Origin: Lysinibacter cavernae
GTDB lineage: Bacteria > Actinomycetota > Actinomycetes > Actinomycetales > Microbacteriaceae
Reading direction: 5' to 3'
Length of the DNA stretch: 64,000 bases
NCBI RefSeq assembly: GCF_011758565.1
Contig: NZ_JAAMOX010000001.1
Span: forward strand, 1,589,838-1,653,837
Each line of letters begins with the position of its first letter. Position 1 is the stretch's first letter. The notes below the pieces were generated by a model. The model saw nothing but the letters and a program-made list of their open reading frames with translations. It was not told where the DNA came from and ran no database searches. Position numbers and translations under genes: made by a program. Of the stretch, positions 45,832-56,554 are shown in pieces.

Positions 45832-48183
45832 CTACTCCCTCGGGCGGCGGCGGATGCTGCGGAAGCGCGTTCCACCGAGCGAGCGCAGCGAGTACCGTGC
45901 CTTCCAGCGGTCACGGCGACTGAGATCATCTGCCCAGTTCTTACGGAGGCCGGTCACCTCGTCCCAGTAGTGCTCCGCAAATTCCGCGTCCACGGGGTCG
46001 GTGTTAAACACCGCGCGGTCTGCGGCACGCGCAAGGCCCATCACTCTCGGCTGCCCCAAGGCGTCCGCATACTCAAGACGCGTGCGCGATCCTGGGGGCT
46101 CGGCACCGTTGTCGACAGCAACATCCACAACCTCGCGCCAGGCGCCTGTCACCCGGTCGAGCGGCTGTTCGGCCGCGCGACGCTTCTTTCGCCGCCAGCG
46201 CTTTGCCGCCGCGATGAGGATGAACGGCAGGCACACGATGAAGACGACGAGGGCGACCCAACCGGCAACGATGAGCACGGCGAGCAGAATAGCGAGCCAC
46301 TCTGGGGCCTCGTCGTCGTCCTTATTGTCTTCGGCATCCGGCAGATACGGAACGGCGGTGTCGTCGTTTTCTGGAGGGGGTGGCGGTGGAACGCTGAGGG
46401 GGTGCGAGACCTTTTCAGGGTCCTGCGGCTCTTCCTCAGGGATTTCGCGCCATTCTGGCGTCGCGTCGATAGCGACCCAGCCCTCGTTGGTATTGACCTC
46501 TGTCCACGCGGTCACATTCTCGCCCGTGATCACGCCGCTGCCGTCCTCTGGCAGGAACCCAAAGACCACGCGGGAGGGGAATCCCACCTGCTGGGCGAGC
46601 AGCGACATCGTCACGGCGTACTGCTCGGCGTCGCCAATCAGTCTCGGTTCATCAAGGAACTGCACAATTCGATCGAGCGCATGGCCAGACCGGCTGTAGA
46701 CCTCGTCGGGTTTTCCGTGGCTGATGTAGCCTTCGCGAAGCGTATCCGCGATGGCTACGAGCTTTGCACCCTCGCCCTCAACGTCGTCAGACCAGTCCTT
46801 GACCGTCGTCCGGAGCACGGCAGGGACCTCGTCGAGCAGCGTCAGCGGGGCCTTGCCCGGCTTGAGCTTGGTGAGCTCTTCGTCGCTCAGCTCGGTATTC
46901 AGTACCGCGCTCAGCTCGTAGGCGTCGCCATTCTGCAACCCGCTCGTGGCCGCCGCGGTGCCCCCGTCGCGGTTATAAAAGAATGAGTTTGTCAGTTGGG
47001 CGGAACGGTTGCCGTCAAATGCGATCGACTTGAGCCATCCTGCCGTCGGAACCCAGACGCCGCGATAGCCGTCAACCGTGACCGTTACGTTAATATCGTC
47101 GCCGTCGCGGTCGCTCTGATCGATGGTGTACGGAACGCGCGCAAAATCGGTCAGGCCGCTTGGCGATTCCGGGGTGCCAACACGGTAGAGGATGCCGTCA
47201 TACGTGTCGAGCGTAGCGATGCGGATGCGCGCGCCGTCTGGCAGACCGTCAACGGTAAACATCGTCTGGTCAATTCGGTCATCAGCAAGGTAACTGCGAA
47301 AACTCGACAGCGGGCTCGCATAGTCGCTCGGGTCGAATGGCGGCGCAACCGTGTCCCGCAGCACATCCCTCGCCTGTGTGGGAGTCGCAATCGAAACCGC
47401 TCCGGTGGCAAGGCCGCCGCCAACAGCAAGTACAACAACCGCGGCGATAGCCGAGCGGATGCGGGGCCAGGAGCTCTGGGCCGCAACCTTCGGCGCGCCC
47501 TCTGCCGACGCCATGACAGCCGTTGCGATGGAACGGCGTCGACGGGCCCGCCACAGCATCCACACCGTCACGAGCACCACAAACGCGAAGGCCTGCGCAA
47601 CGAGCCACCAATGCCCGGAGATCTGGGCGATTGGCGAGCGAACGTTGGCAACCCCGTAGACAAGCCCAAATACAAACAGCACAACCGGGGCGAGGACCCC
47701 TGCAGCAGCAAAACGGCGCGCGCGGAGAAGGACGCTCAGCCCAACGACGCTGCCGATGAGCACAATCACAAACGGTGGAACCAACAGAGCTTGGTATTCG
47801 CCAACCGGCGCGTCGACCGTCAACAGTTGCTTCCAGGCAAGGGCTGAACCAAGCAAAAGCTCGCGGAGTCCGTCGATGGATGGAACGAAAGGCGCCGTTG
47901 CGTATTGGGGCACCGCGAGGCCAGAGCCAAGCGCCAAGTACAGGACGAGCGTTGCGATCACGAGCATCCACACCGGCATCCGCGTGAGCGCGCCAACGAG
48001 CGCAAGCGCCGAGCCGAGAATAAGCGTGACCCCGACAACGATAAATACGGACGGGTGCTGATACACGGGCCACAGGGTGACCGCGGCAACACCCATAAGC
48101 GCAACAAAGAACAGTGAGTTCGCGACAACATCGCGAGCCGGCTGCCGAGTGAGGGCGCTTCGATTCTTCTTGGCGTCTGACAT
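45832..48183 (-). CDS. TgpA-like membrane protein with transglutaminase fold lacking catalytic residues
   Basis: A 783-residue protein: N-terminal multi-helix TgpA domain (~20-260), a periplasmic-side domain with the transglutaminase fold (~470-580), then Pro-rich linker, one helix and a DUF4129-like tail. In active TgpA the Cys lies in GxCxxFA and the His in HAW; here these read GDAEQYA and TAWTEV, so Cys and His are gone, while the Asp (AIDATPEW) remains. It is the last gene of the DUF58-MoxR operon, with the start overlapping the DUF58 stop (TGATG). Probably a structural or binding protein. Confidence 0.85.
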   Translation of the reverse strand: MSDAKKNRSALTRQPARDVVANSLFFVALMGVAAVTLWPVYQHPSVFIVVGVTLILGSALALVGALTRMPVWMLVIATLVLYLALGSGLAVPQYATAPFVPSIDGLRELLLGSALAWKQLLTVDAPVGEYQALLVPPFVIVLIGSVVGLSVLLRARRFAAAGVLAPVVLFVFGLVYGVANVRSPIAQISGHWWLVAQAFAFVVLVTVWMLWRARRRRSIATAVMASAEGAPKVAAQSSWPRIRSAIAAVVVLAVGGGLATGAVSIATPTQARDVLRDTVAPPFDPSDYASPLSSFRSYLADDRIDQTMFTVDGLPDGARIRIATLDTYDGILYRVGTPESPSGLTDFARVPYTIDQSDRDGDDINVTVTVDGYRGVWVPTAGWLKSIAFDGNRSAQLTNSFFYNRDGGTAAATSGLQNGDAYELSAVLNTELSDEELTKLKPGKAPLTLLDEVPAVLRTTVKDWSDDVEGEGAKLVAIADTLREGYISHGKPDEVYSRSGHALDRIVQFLDEPRLIGDAEQYAVTMSLLAQQVGFPSRVVFGFLPEDGSGVITGENVTAWTEVNTNEGWVAIDATPEWREIPEEEPQDPEKVSHPLSVPPPPPPENDDTAVPYLPDAEDNKDDDEAPEWLAILLAVLIVAGWVALVVFIVCLPFILIAAAKRWRRKKRRAAEQPLDRVTGAWREVVDVAVDNGAEPPGSRTRLEYADALGQPRVMGLARAADRAVFNTDPVDAEFAEHYWDEVTGLRKNWADDLSRRDRWKARYSLRSLGGTRFRSIRRRPRE

Positions 48184-49688
48184 CACAGGGCCGCCGATTT
48201 TGCGAAGGATCGTTTGAGATCGTCGAGGTAGCCAACTGTCAGCACAGTGAGGCCATCAATGCGGCGGATGCTCGGGACGATTCCGGGGTTGCACACAATC
48301 GCAACAACCTCGGTGTCAAGATCAAAGGCGAGGGATGCCGACCGAATCTGCGTAGCGGTTGGTACCGACCCACAGATAAGGAAGGCAACAGAGATACCGG
48401 TGATCTCGTTGGCGCACACGCGGCTGAGCTGGGTCAGCGGGATCGCTCGGTCGTGGTGAGCGACGCCTGAGAGGTCGTCGAGCAGCCGCGACGGGCTTGT
48501 TACCCTGAGGCGCTGCGCGGCGGGGGTCACGTTCGTAGCGTATTCCGGCATGATCTCGGAGACGGCCATAGCTGTGTCTCTTCCGTCACGAATCGCGCGA
48601 ATGCCAATCGAGCCGGCAACACTCACCGCGAGCTCAAACTCTTCTTCGCTGTAGTAGTCGGCGCTTGAGGTACTGAGAGCGAGCAGCAGCTGGCTACGCC
48701 GCGTCTGCTCAAACTGGCGCACCATCATCTGCCCGGTGCGGGCGGTGCTCTTCCAGTGAATGTGGCGGCGGTCATCGCCCGGCGCATACTCGCGGAGGGC
48801 GTGAAACGAAACGTCGCTGTTTGTCAGGTCCCTCGTTGGGTTGCCCTCAAGGTCGCGGATGAGGCCGGTATTTGTGCTCGGGATTGGTGTGGTGAGCGGA
48901 TGCACAAACAGGCTCAGCCCGCCCGTCCACACGAGTTCGCGGCGGAGGAGCAGGAGTGGGTCGGCCCTCACTGAACGAACGGGGCCAACCGTAATTATCG
49001 AACGGCGGAGCGTCGGAACCACAAACTCGCCGCGGAATTGACCGCCGGCTCCGAGGCTCGGCAGCGAGAATTCGGCGAGCCCCTCCCCCACGGGAACCTC
49101 GATAGTTTCGGGAAACAACCGGCGTTTGGTCGGGTTGGTCACCACAAGCGATCCTGGTGCCTGCTCGCCAACAACAACACGGGCACTTTGCATGAGCAGG
49201 TCAACGGCGTAGACGCTTCGACCGATCATGAAGCAGGCCGCTATGACCAGAACAACAAGTCCAAAGAATCCGAGGAACACCGCCTCGACCCAGCCAAACC
49301 CATACCCAACGACGAACCCGATGAGCGTGACGGCAAGGATGCTCCAGCCGAGGCCAGTAACCGTCGCGCCAAGCCAGCGAAGGGTTCGTTTTGCGATGCG
49401 GCGCACACGTCGCCACAGCCGGTTAGCAGCATAGACGCTGCGGCCGACAAGCCCGGCCTCGGCCGCACGAAGTTGGGTCGCGGTGTGCCCATACGCGGTA
49501 TCGGCATAGGTAGAACCGGCACCAATCGTTTCGGAACGGTTGGTGTGATCTGACCGCTCTTTTCGGCGGTTCTTACGAATCTCTCGACGGGCAAACGGCG
49601 AAGTCGTAGCCCTGACGCCAGCGTTGGCCTCAGAGGATGCGGGGGATGACGAAGACGGCGGGCGTGTTCGCTTTGGGGCGGTGCTCAC
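48183..49688 (-). CDS. DUF58 domain protein
   Basis: A 501-residue protein with GTG start. About 100 variable residues, two transmembrane helices (~110-165), then the DUF58 domain with SFHALREYAPGDDRRHIHWKS (~300), the family's hallmark, and a von Willebrand A-like C-terminal fold. Works as a partner of MoxR ATPases and TgpA-type transglutaminases. Overlaps both neighbours by four bases or fewer, so the three genes are coupled. Confidence 0.88.
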   Translation of the reverse strand: MSTAPKRTRPPSSSSPASSEANAGVRATTSPFARREIRKNRRKERSDHTNRSETIGAGSTYADTAYGHTATQLRAAEAGLVGRSVYAANRLWRRVRRIAKRTLRWLGATVTGLGWSILAVTLIGFVVGYGFGWVEAVFLGFFGLVVLVIAACFMIGRSVYAVDLLMQSARVVVGEQAPGSLVVTNPTKRRLFPETIEVPVGEGLAEFSLPSLGAGGQFRGEFVVPTLRRSIITVGPVRSVRADPLLLLRRELVWTGGLSLFVHPLTTPIPSTNTGLIRDLEGNPTRDLTNSDVSFHALREYAPGDDRRHIHWKSTARTGQMMVRQFEQTRRSQLLLALSTSSADYYSEEEFELAVSVAGSIGIRAIRDGRDTAMAVSEIMPEYATNVTPAAQRLRVTSPSRLLDDLSGVAHHDRAIPLTQLSRVCANEITGISVAFLICGSVPTATQIRSASLAFDLDTEVVAIVCNPGIVPSIRRIDGLTVLTVGYLDDLKRSFAKSAAL

Positions 49689-50659
49689 GCCACCGTTTCC
49701 CGCTCAGCGGGTGGGGCGACGTCAATGAGGACCTGTGCGATCACGCTGTCAGGGGTCACACCGTCAAACTCGGCCTCTGGGTCGAGGATGAGGCGGTGCG
49801 TCAGGACGGGGCCGGCAAGCGCCTTGACGTCATCAGGCAACACAAAGTGGCGCCCCTGAACCGCCGCCCAGGTCTTTGCGCAGCGCACGAGGGCGAGTGC
49901 GCCACGAACGCTCACGCCGAGGCGGACCTCTGGTGCGATTCGAGTTGCCTCGATCAGGCGGGCGATGTAGTCAAGCACCGCCGGTTCGATGTGAACCGTC
50001 TGCGCGAGCGCGGCCATCTCGACCACGTTTTCGCTGGAAATGACGCTCGGCAGCACGCTGTCGTGCGAGCGGGTTCCCGCGTTCTCAAGGATGCTGATGG
50101 TCGCGCGGTGATCTGGGTATCCGAGCGTTGTCTTCATGACAAATCGGTCAAGCTGGGCCTCAGGGAGGCGATACGTTCCGGCCTGCTCCACCGGGTTCTG
50201 GGTCGCAATCACCATGAACGGGCGCCCAACGCTGTGCGTGTGGCCGTCAATCGTGACCCGGCCTTCTTCCATCACCTCAAGCAGCGCCGACTGCGTCTTT
50301 GGGCTCGCGCGGTTAATCTCATCGGCCAGCACGATGCTCGCAAAAATTGGTCCCCTGTGGAACTCAAACTCGCCACGCTTCTGGTCGTAGATGCTCATAC
50401 CGGTGACGTCACCAGGCAGCAGGTCAGGAGTGAACTGGATTCGGCTGCTCGTGCCCCGAACGCTCTGCGCGATCGCACGGGCGAGCGACGTCTTTCCCGT
50501 TCCCGGGTAGTCCTCCAGCAAGAGGTGACCGTCGCTCACGAGGGCGGTGAGCGCAAGCTGAACCACACGGGTCTTGCCAAGCAGCGCGGTCTCGACGTTT
50601 GTCACCACGCGGTTAAAAACGTCGGCAAACCAGGTGGCTTGTTCCGGGGTCATACTCAC
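49685..50659 (-). CDS. MoxR family AAA+ ATPase
   Basis: A 324-residue AAA+ chaperone-like ATPase from GTG 50657-50659, with AAGGAG six bases upstream. Walker A DYPGTGKTSLARAIA (~45), Walker B VLADEINRASPKTQSALLEVMEE (~110), sensor 1 MVIATQNPVEQAGTYRLPEAQ (~150), sensor 2 GVSVRGALALVRCA (~275). MoxR proteins remodel or activate VWA-containing partners; DUF58 next door is the expected partner. GTGA overlap with DUF58; 55-base gap after the giant repeat protein. Confidence 0.93.
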   Translation of the reverse strand: MSMTPEQATWFADVFNRVVTNVETALLGKTRVVQLALTALVSDGHLLLEDYPGTGKTSLARAIAQSVRGTSSRIQFTPDLLPGDVTGMSIYDQKRGEFEFHRGPIFASIVLADEINRASPKTQSALLEVMEEGRVTIDGHTHSVGRPFMVIATQNPVEQAGTYRLPEAQLDRFVMKTTLGYPDHRATISILENAGTRSHDSVLPSVISSENVVEMAALAQTVHIEPAVLDYIARLIEATRIAPEVRLGVSVRGALALVRCAKTWAAVQGRHFVLPDDVKALAGPVLTHRLILDPEAEFDGVTPDSVIAQVLIDVAPPAERETVA

Positions 50660-50714
50660 GGTGTTCTCCTTGGGTGTTCTGGGGGAAAGTAGCTGTGCTG
50701 AAATGCGGATGTTG

Positions 50715-53700
50715 TTAGTTGCCGTTGCCTGGCGGTGGCACGACGGGGTCTGCCGGGGCACAGGTGAACTGGGTTGCGGACTCAGTACTAGTCATCGTTG
50801 CGTCACGATATTGGGCAACAATCTTGTTGGTGCCCTCTGGCAGCTGCGGGTTTGTTCCCGTCCACGGGTCACCAATCTGATTGCCGTTGACGTCGAGGGC
50901 CCAGTAGTTGACGTTGGCGACGTTGAGTCCATTCGGCGTTGGCACGGTTGGTGAAGACCCACCGACCTTGCAGCTTGCGCCAACGGGCCAAATCATCCGG
51001 ATGTCGCGCCCCTGTGCGCTTCCAGCAGGACTCGGGTCGCTGCATTGGTTTGGATCGCTCGTGTTGCAGTAGCGTACCCGAACGTTGGTTGGAGCGTTCA
51101 CATAGGAGCTAGCGCCGACTTCAAACGAGCTGGCTGAGGTAAACCAAGGTTCACCATTCACGCTGAACGAGTAGACGACATTGCCGCCATCTGGTGCGGT
51201 CGCTTTCACCCCGAAGTAATCCAGATCAGCGCCGGGGTTTGCTTCGACTGCTGGCGCGCCTGGAGTTGCCGGCTTCTGGTGAACGGCAATACTGCCAGAT
51301 GCTGTTGCGCACCCCCATCCGTTCGACACAATCACGTTCACCGTTCTGTTCTCAGTTCCGGAGCCCGTCAGCTGAACGTTGGTGGAGGAATGGGTGGTTT
51401 CCGACGTACCAACTGCGGTACACCCGGGAAGTGCTGCCGGATCCCATGCTGCTGCGAAGTAAGGCCCCTTGCCGCCCGCAGCATTGCCACTCCAGTTGGC
51501 CACCACGTTTGAGCCCTCTGTCCGCAGCTCCGAGAGACTCACGCTCGGGGCGTGAGCTGCCGCCACCGCGGCGCTTGTGCGCGAGCGCCAACTAATGGCT
51601 CCATAGGTCGTCTCGTCAATTGCGTTCCTCGCGAGCACGGTAGCAGTGTAGGTTCCTTGAGGGAGCGAGGACGTGGTGTAGCTCCTGCTCGAGGCGGATA
51701 CGACCGTTGGAGGTATGGCTCCACCCGAAATCGTCACTTCGTATTCGCTAACGGGGCTGCCGCCGTTGGGCGTTGTGGACAGGTCCCACGTCACTTCGAG
51801 CACTCCGGGGTTGCTCTGCGAGGTGTTCGCTTTAACCTGCGTGACCGTCACTGAGGCCGGAGCCTCCGGCACAAAGTCAATCCGCAGCGGCGCGCTGGCC
51901 GCACTCTCGACGGAGTCGCCGATGGAGTTTGTTGCGATGGCAACGTAGCTCAAGCTCTTCCCAACGGGGGCTTGCCCCGACGTGACCGTGCAACTGGACG
52001 TGTCTTTGCCGCAGCTGACGCTGACGGAGCCATCGGTGCTTCGCAGCTTGTAATTATCGATCGGTTTACCATTTGCCGACGCAGATGGCGCAAAGCTGAT
52101 GCGGAGCGCACCATCATTGGCAAACGAGTCTTGCCGCAGATAGCGCGGCTGGCCGGGGGCATCCGGCACATCAACAATCACAACGGTGATCGTTCCCGTC
52201 ACGATGCGGTCCTTTTGGCCGGTCGCGTCGCCAACACGATAGGTGAGCTGCAAGTTTGTGGTGATCGTCGCGTTTGCAGTGGCCGTCACCGTCACGGTGC
52301 GGTTATCGCCGCTCGGGGTTGCGGTGACGCCGGCAACCGAGTTCTGACTTTCTACACCGATGACTGTCATTGGCATCAGTTCAGAGGTCACGACGTCGTT
52401 TGCCAGCACGTCGACGCTCTTCGAGCTGCCACGCGTCAACTCAATTTGGTCTGGCATGGCTTGAATCTTCGGCTTCGTTGATGAGACAACGGTCACGTCA
52501 ACCGAGGCAACTGCTACCTCGCTCGCGTCATCCCTCACGCCTACCTGCACTGACAGGACGGAGCCCATTTGGGCATCCTTCGGAACCGAAACGGTGAGGC
52601 TGCTGCCGGCGAGCGTTGCCGTCATCCCTGCTGGCGCGCCCTTCGGGAGCGACCACTGCAGCTTCTTCATATCGTCAGGATATGGATACTGCGTCAGATC
52701 CTTGAGATCGATCGTGCGCGAGCCGGTTGGTTCGAGTGTGACCGCAGAACCGCGCATGGTTGGCGGCTGATTATCCGTCGGGGTGACCGTGATGGGCAGC
52801 ACAATGGTTGCCGTCCGGCCTTTCGCATCACCGGCAGAGCCGTCGGTCACCTCAAACACGATTGACGCTGGGCCCCAGTATTTCTCCTGGGAAACAAACT
52901 CGAGCGTCGTCTCATTCTTGAACGAGCTCTGCCCGTTTGAGTTTGTTGCTTTGACCGTGGATGCGTCAGTAATGCGAACCTTTTTGTTGCCGGCCGCAAT
53001 CACCTGGTCGTTCACATCGATGGTCAGTTTTTTGCCCGATTCAACGGTGAGGGATTTGGCGTCTGCCCGCCGTTCCGGCGGAGCCGAACGGTTACCAGGA
53101 ACCCAGACAAATCCGTACGTCTCGACTTCTGGACTGTCAGCGACTGCAACTCTGAACGGCACAATCTGATTCTTATCAGTCACCGCAATGCTGAGTTCAC
53201 GTTTGGTTGTAACCTCGACGTTTTTGTCCCAGCCCGTTACCGTGCTGAGCTCAAGGTCAGAGTTTGGTCCTTCTGCGTAGAAGACCTTGCTCCAAACGTC
53301 AACGCTGACGGTCGCCGCATCGTCGTCGATATCAGTGAGTGTGAGCACGGTGTCATCGACGATTGGACGCGACGGAGGCGCGTCTTTCCGAGCACTCACC
53401 TGTATCCAGGCAGAGCTCTGGCCACCAGACTCATTTTCGATTGTGTAGAGCACGCTATAAACGCCCTCGGCTTTTGGCACGGAAAGAGTGACGGTTTCGC
53501 CGTCAAACTCACTTGGCATCTCGTCGCTTTGCTCTACAGAAACAACGTCGAGACGTCCACCATCAGGGTCTGAATCGTTTTCGAGCGGTTTGACCACAAA
53601 GGTGGTGCCTGGTCGCACTGACAGCACGTCGGTACGTGCAATCGGGTTACGCGCGGTGCCCGTCGGCTCCATAATGCCGACTCGAATCTGGCCAACGCCT

Positions 53701-56552
53701 GTCGCGCCAAGGCTGTCGGAGACCGTGTAGTAGAACACGTCGGTTCCCCACTGGTTGGTAGCCGCCTCATACTCAAAGTAGTCTTTGCCGGTTCCGACAA
53801 CCGTTCCCTTTGTTGGGGCCGTTTCGAGGCCTCCTAGGGTGACCGAATCGCCGTCTTCGTCAATGCCGATGAGTGAAATCGGAATCTTCACGGTGTTGCC
53901 CTGCACAACGCGAGCAGTGACCGTCTTTGGTGTTGGTGCCGTGTTCGTTTCGGCATCCACCTCGCGCACCGAGATCTGAACGGGCGCCGTCGCGGTCTCG
54001 CCGCCCGGGCTCTCAACGATGTAACTTGCGGTGTACTCGCCTGGCGTGTCGGGCGCAAGATAGCGAAGCTTATTCCCCGTCGCGAAGAGGAGGCCCTCGC
54101 CTTCTGGCAGCTCGCGCGCAAGTTCGCCGCTCAGAATGATGGGCAAACGATCGGGGTGCAGGTCGTTCTCAAGCACCGGAATATCAATGACTTCGCCGAC
54201 GCGAACTTTTGCACGGTCTGGAAGCGCAACGGGCGGCTTCTCTTTTGCGGGAGGATCAACCTGCAGGATGGTGACGGTGCCCTCAGAGGTCCGCGACCCG
54301 TTGGTCACGGTATACGTAAATTTGGCTTGGCGCTCGGTCAGCGGTTCGGAAAGGGTCACCCTGAGGATGCCGTGGCTCAATACCTCAACGAGCAGGCCGT
54401 CATCTGCTGCGGTGTTCTCGACGTTGCTGATGAGCAGTACGCCACCGGCAGGGTCATAGTCAGATGCGAGTACGTTGATCGTCTCGGTCTGTCCAAGATA
54501 GAGAAATGCCGAGGCAGGAACGGTGACGGGGATGCTTTCGCCCTCAGGCATCGGCTGCACCTCAAAGCGCAACTTGCCAGAACCTGAGGAGACGCCATCG
54601 GTCACTTTATAGTCGAGCAGGTATGAACCAGGCTCGGATGCCGTGAACCGCACGGTGCCGCTGTCGGTATCCAGCTTGACCTTGGCGTTGGACAGCCCGT
54701 CATCCGGAACCCCAATGAGGCGCACGTTTCCGTTGCCGCCTCGAACAAAATCAAGGGGCGTAGCAACGAGCTCTTGATTCACGTTGCCAAGTACGGCGAC
54801 GGCATCCGCGATGATAGGCACGGCCCCACCAACAACCTCGATGTCGAGGGAGCCGTTGCCAACAAGTGTTCCGTCTGAAACGGCCAAGGAGACGGCCTTA
54901 TTCGCGCCGCCCTCTGAAGAATCTTGGTAGTACACAACACCGCTTGCCGAATATGTTGCGGTGTCTGGTTCTTGCACGTTGGCTTCTGCGAGGAAGAACG
55001 GGTCGCCGTCTGGGTCAAACCAATCGGTCGAAATGTCACGGTTGAACTGGCCTCCTGGCACAATCGTGTTGACCGTCCGTCGCGCCTGTACTGGGGCGCT
55101 GTTTTCTTCCGGCGTTCGTACCTCGACCGTCACGTTCGCGGTGGCCTGGCCTCCGCGCCCGTCAGTGATTGTGTACTGGAAGTCGAACGAACCGCTGGCC
55201 TCGGGGCGCAGTGAAACCTGCAACTGCTGACCGTTCAAGATCGGCGCGACGGTTCCCATTTCTTCGGGGAATCCCGAGGTGCCCGTAATCATGATCACGT
55301 CGCCGTTGGGATCATAGTCGTTCAGCAGCACTGGCAGCGGGCTCGACTTGCCAGGGCGTGCGCCAAGAACGTCGTCAACCGCAACAGGAGGCTTCTGGAT
55401 GGGATCAACCTCAGGTGGGAGGTTCGGGTCGTTTTCTTCTTCTTTGTCCTCGTCCTCGATGTTGTCGAGGATGTCGGCCCAGTTGTTCACAAGCTCGCCG
55501 TCGCGCTGCACCATCCAGGCGCGGCCAGAGCGCTCGTCATTGAGCACAACTGAGCCGGAACGCGTGGCAAATTTGAGTTCCGCGTCGGAGTCAAGATCTT
55601 GAAGTTCGAGAGTGTTCTCCTCCGAACCGCAGGATTTCCAGGCGATGCCGTCGGTCCATGCGGCGAAGGCACATCCGTTGGCCCAGACAGGGGAAGCAGC
55701 CGTCAGTGACGAGTTCTTATCGTCAAATACGCGCTCAGCGCCACCGGAGAACGGTACCCGAACGACGCCGGCGCTGTCCGAGAGATAGACTGCGGTCGCG
55801 GTCGCGGCGGATGCCATGAGGCGGGCTCCGTCGGTGGTGTCGGTGTCTCTTGCGTCCTGCCCGTCGAGGCTCAGTTGCCCCTCAGAGGCGTTGAACACAA
55901 CAGAGTGGCCGCCAACAACCGCTGCCTGATAGGCGTCATCATCGGCACCAAGATTCAGCTTTCGCGCAGATTGTTTGGCTGCGACACGGTTGATATTGGT
56001 TTCGATGAGCCCACCTGCCGCGGAGTATCCAACAAACTGCCCATCGGCGCTGACCGCAGCGGCAGAGTTATCGCCAAGAACCAGGTCAGGCTCGGCTTCC
56101 GCGTTGAACGAGTCAAGCGCTTTGGTGCTCACGAACCACACTTTGCCGCTCGTTGAGGAGTGCACAACAACCGTCTTGTCACTCAACAAGACTTCGGTAG
56201 CATCGGCGGGGAGCTGAATATTCTCGGCAATCTCGGAGAGCGCCTCATCGACAACGCCGAGTTCTTTTTGACCAACCGAGTGCAGGAGCACAAGCGAGTC
56301 GTTCTGAACAGAGGTGAGCTCTGGGCGGTCGCTCCGCTTTGCAGTGTCCAGCGCTGCGATTTGGGTGTTGAGACGCCCAATAGCGCGCTCATTGCCGTTC
56401 ACCACCCAGGTGCTTGCATCGTTAAGATCCATGCGCTGGGTCGTGTATCCACCCGTTGTGACCGCAATCGTAACCACGAGAGCGAGCACAACGACAACGG
56501 CAACGCCGCTCATCGCGGCGGCGATGTTCTTGCGAAACCACCTCAGCAGCAT
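50715..56552 (-). CDS. Giant membrane-anchored cadherin-like/FN3 repeat protein
   Basis: A 1945-residue protein. One helix near residues 12-33 (GVAVVVVLALVVTIAV) acts as an N-terminal anchor, so most is outside the cell. Residues ~50-360 resemble a beta-propeller; an acidic linker (EDEDKEEENDPN) follows. Then about ten Ig/cadherin-like repeats, several with the LNDYDPNGD-type Ca-binding pattern (NDYDPNGD, WFDPDGDP, SDYDPAGG, ENDSDPDGG), and near 1500-1700 two FN3 domains plus related modules to the end. No LPxTG. It is encoded two bases after the Ser/Thr kinase and ahead of moxR, so it may be a surface sensor or adhesin of that system. Confidence 0.88.
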   Translation of the reverse strand: MLLRWFRKNIAAAMSGVAVVVVLALVVTIAVTTGGYTTQRMDLNDASTWVVNGNERAIGRLNTQIAALDTAKRSDRPELTSVQNDSLVLLHSVGQKELGVVDEALSEIAENIQLPADATEVLLSDKTVVVHSSTSGKVWFVSTKALDSFNAEAEPDLVLGDNSAAAVSADGQFVGYSAAGGLIETNINRVAAKQSARKLNLGADDDAYQAAVVGGHSVVFNASEGQLSLDGQDARDTDTTDGARLMASAATATAVYLSDSAGVVRVPFSGGAERVFDDKNSSLTAASPVWANGCAFAAWTDGIAWKSCGSEENTLELQDLDSDAELKFATRSGSVVLNDERSGRAWMVQRDGELVNNWADILDNIEDEDKEEENDPNLPPEVDPIQKPPVAVDDVLGARPGKSSPLPVLLNDYDPNGDVIMITGTSGFPEEMGTVAPILNGQQLQVSLRPEASGSFDFQYTITDGRGGQATANVTVEVRTPEENSAPVQARRTVNTIVPGGQFNRDISTDWFDPDGDPFFLAEANVQEPDTATYSASGVVYYQDSSEGGANKAVSLAVSDGTLVGNGSLDIEVVGGAVPIIADAVAVLGNVNQELVATPLDFVRGGNGNVRLIGVPDDGLSNAKVKLDTDSGTVRFTASEPGSYLLDYKVTDGVSSGSGKLRFEVQPMPEGESIPVTVPASAFLYLGQTETINVLASDYDPAGGVLLISNVENTAADDGLLVEVLSHGILRVTLSEPLTERQAKFTYTVTNGSRTSEGTVTILQVDPPAKEKPPVALPDRAKVRVGEVIDIPVLENDLHPDRLPIILSGELARELPEGEGLLFATGNKLRYLAPDTPGEYTASYIVESPGGETATAPVQISVREVDAETNTAPTPKTVTARVVQGNTVKIPISLIGIDEDGDSVTLGGLETAPTKGTVVGTGKDYFEYEAATNQWGTDVFYYTVSDSLGATGVGQIRVGIMEPTGTARNPIARTDVLSVRPGTTFVVKPLENDSDPDGGRLDVVSVEQSDEMPSEFDGETVTLSVPKAEGVYSVLYTIENESGGQSSAWIQVSARKDAPPSRPIVDDTVLTLTDIDDDAATVSVDVWSKVFYAEGPNSDLELSTVTGWDKNVEVTTKRELSIAVTDKNQIVPFRVAVADSPEVETYGFVWVPGNRSAPPERRADAKSLTVESGKKLTIDVNDQVIAAGNKKVRITDASTVKATNSNGQSSFKNETTLEFVSQEKYWGPASIVFEVTDGSAGDAKGRTATIVLPITVTPTDNQPPTMRGSAVTLEPTGSRTIDLKDLTQYPYPDDMKKLQWSLPKGAPAGMTATLAGSSLTVSVPKDAQMGSVLSVQVGVRDDASEVAVASVDVTVVSSTKPKIQAMPDQIELTRGSSKSVDVLANDVVTSELMPMTVIGVESQNSVAGVTATPSGDNRTVTVTATANATITTNLQLTYRVGDATGQKDRIVTGTITVVIVDVPDAPGQPRYLRQDSFANDGALRISFAPSASANGKPIDNYKLRSTDGSVSVSCGKDTSSCTVTSGQAPVGKSLSYVAIATNSIGDSVESAASAPLRIDFVPEAPASVTVTQVKANTSQSNPGVLEVTWDLSTTPNGGSPVSEYEVTISGGAIPPTVVSASSRSYTTSSLPQGTYTATVLARNAIDETTYGAISWRSRTSAAVAAAHAPSVSLSELRTEGSNVVANWSGNAAGGKGPYFAAAWDPAALPGCTAVGTSETTHSSTNVQLTGSGTENRTVNVIVSNGWGCATASGSIAVHQKPATPGAPAVEANPGADLDYFGVKATAPDGGNVVYSFSVNGEPWFTSASSFEVGASSYVNAPTNVRVRYCNTSDPNQCSDPSPAGSAQGRDIRMIWPVGASCKVGGSSPTVPTPNGLNVANVNYWALDVNGNQIGDPWTGTNPQLPEGTNKIVAQYRDATMTSTESATQFTCAPADPVVPPPGNGN

Positions 56553-56554
56553 GA

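Noticed and set aside
49637-50692. A 351-codon open frame on the plus strand
   Set aside because: Antisense to moxR, whose Walker motifs are intact.
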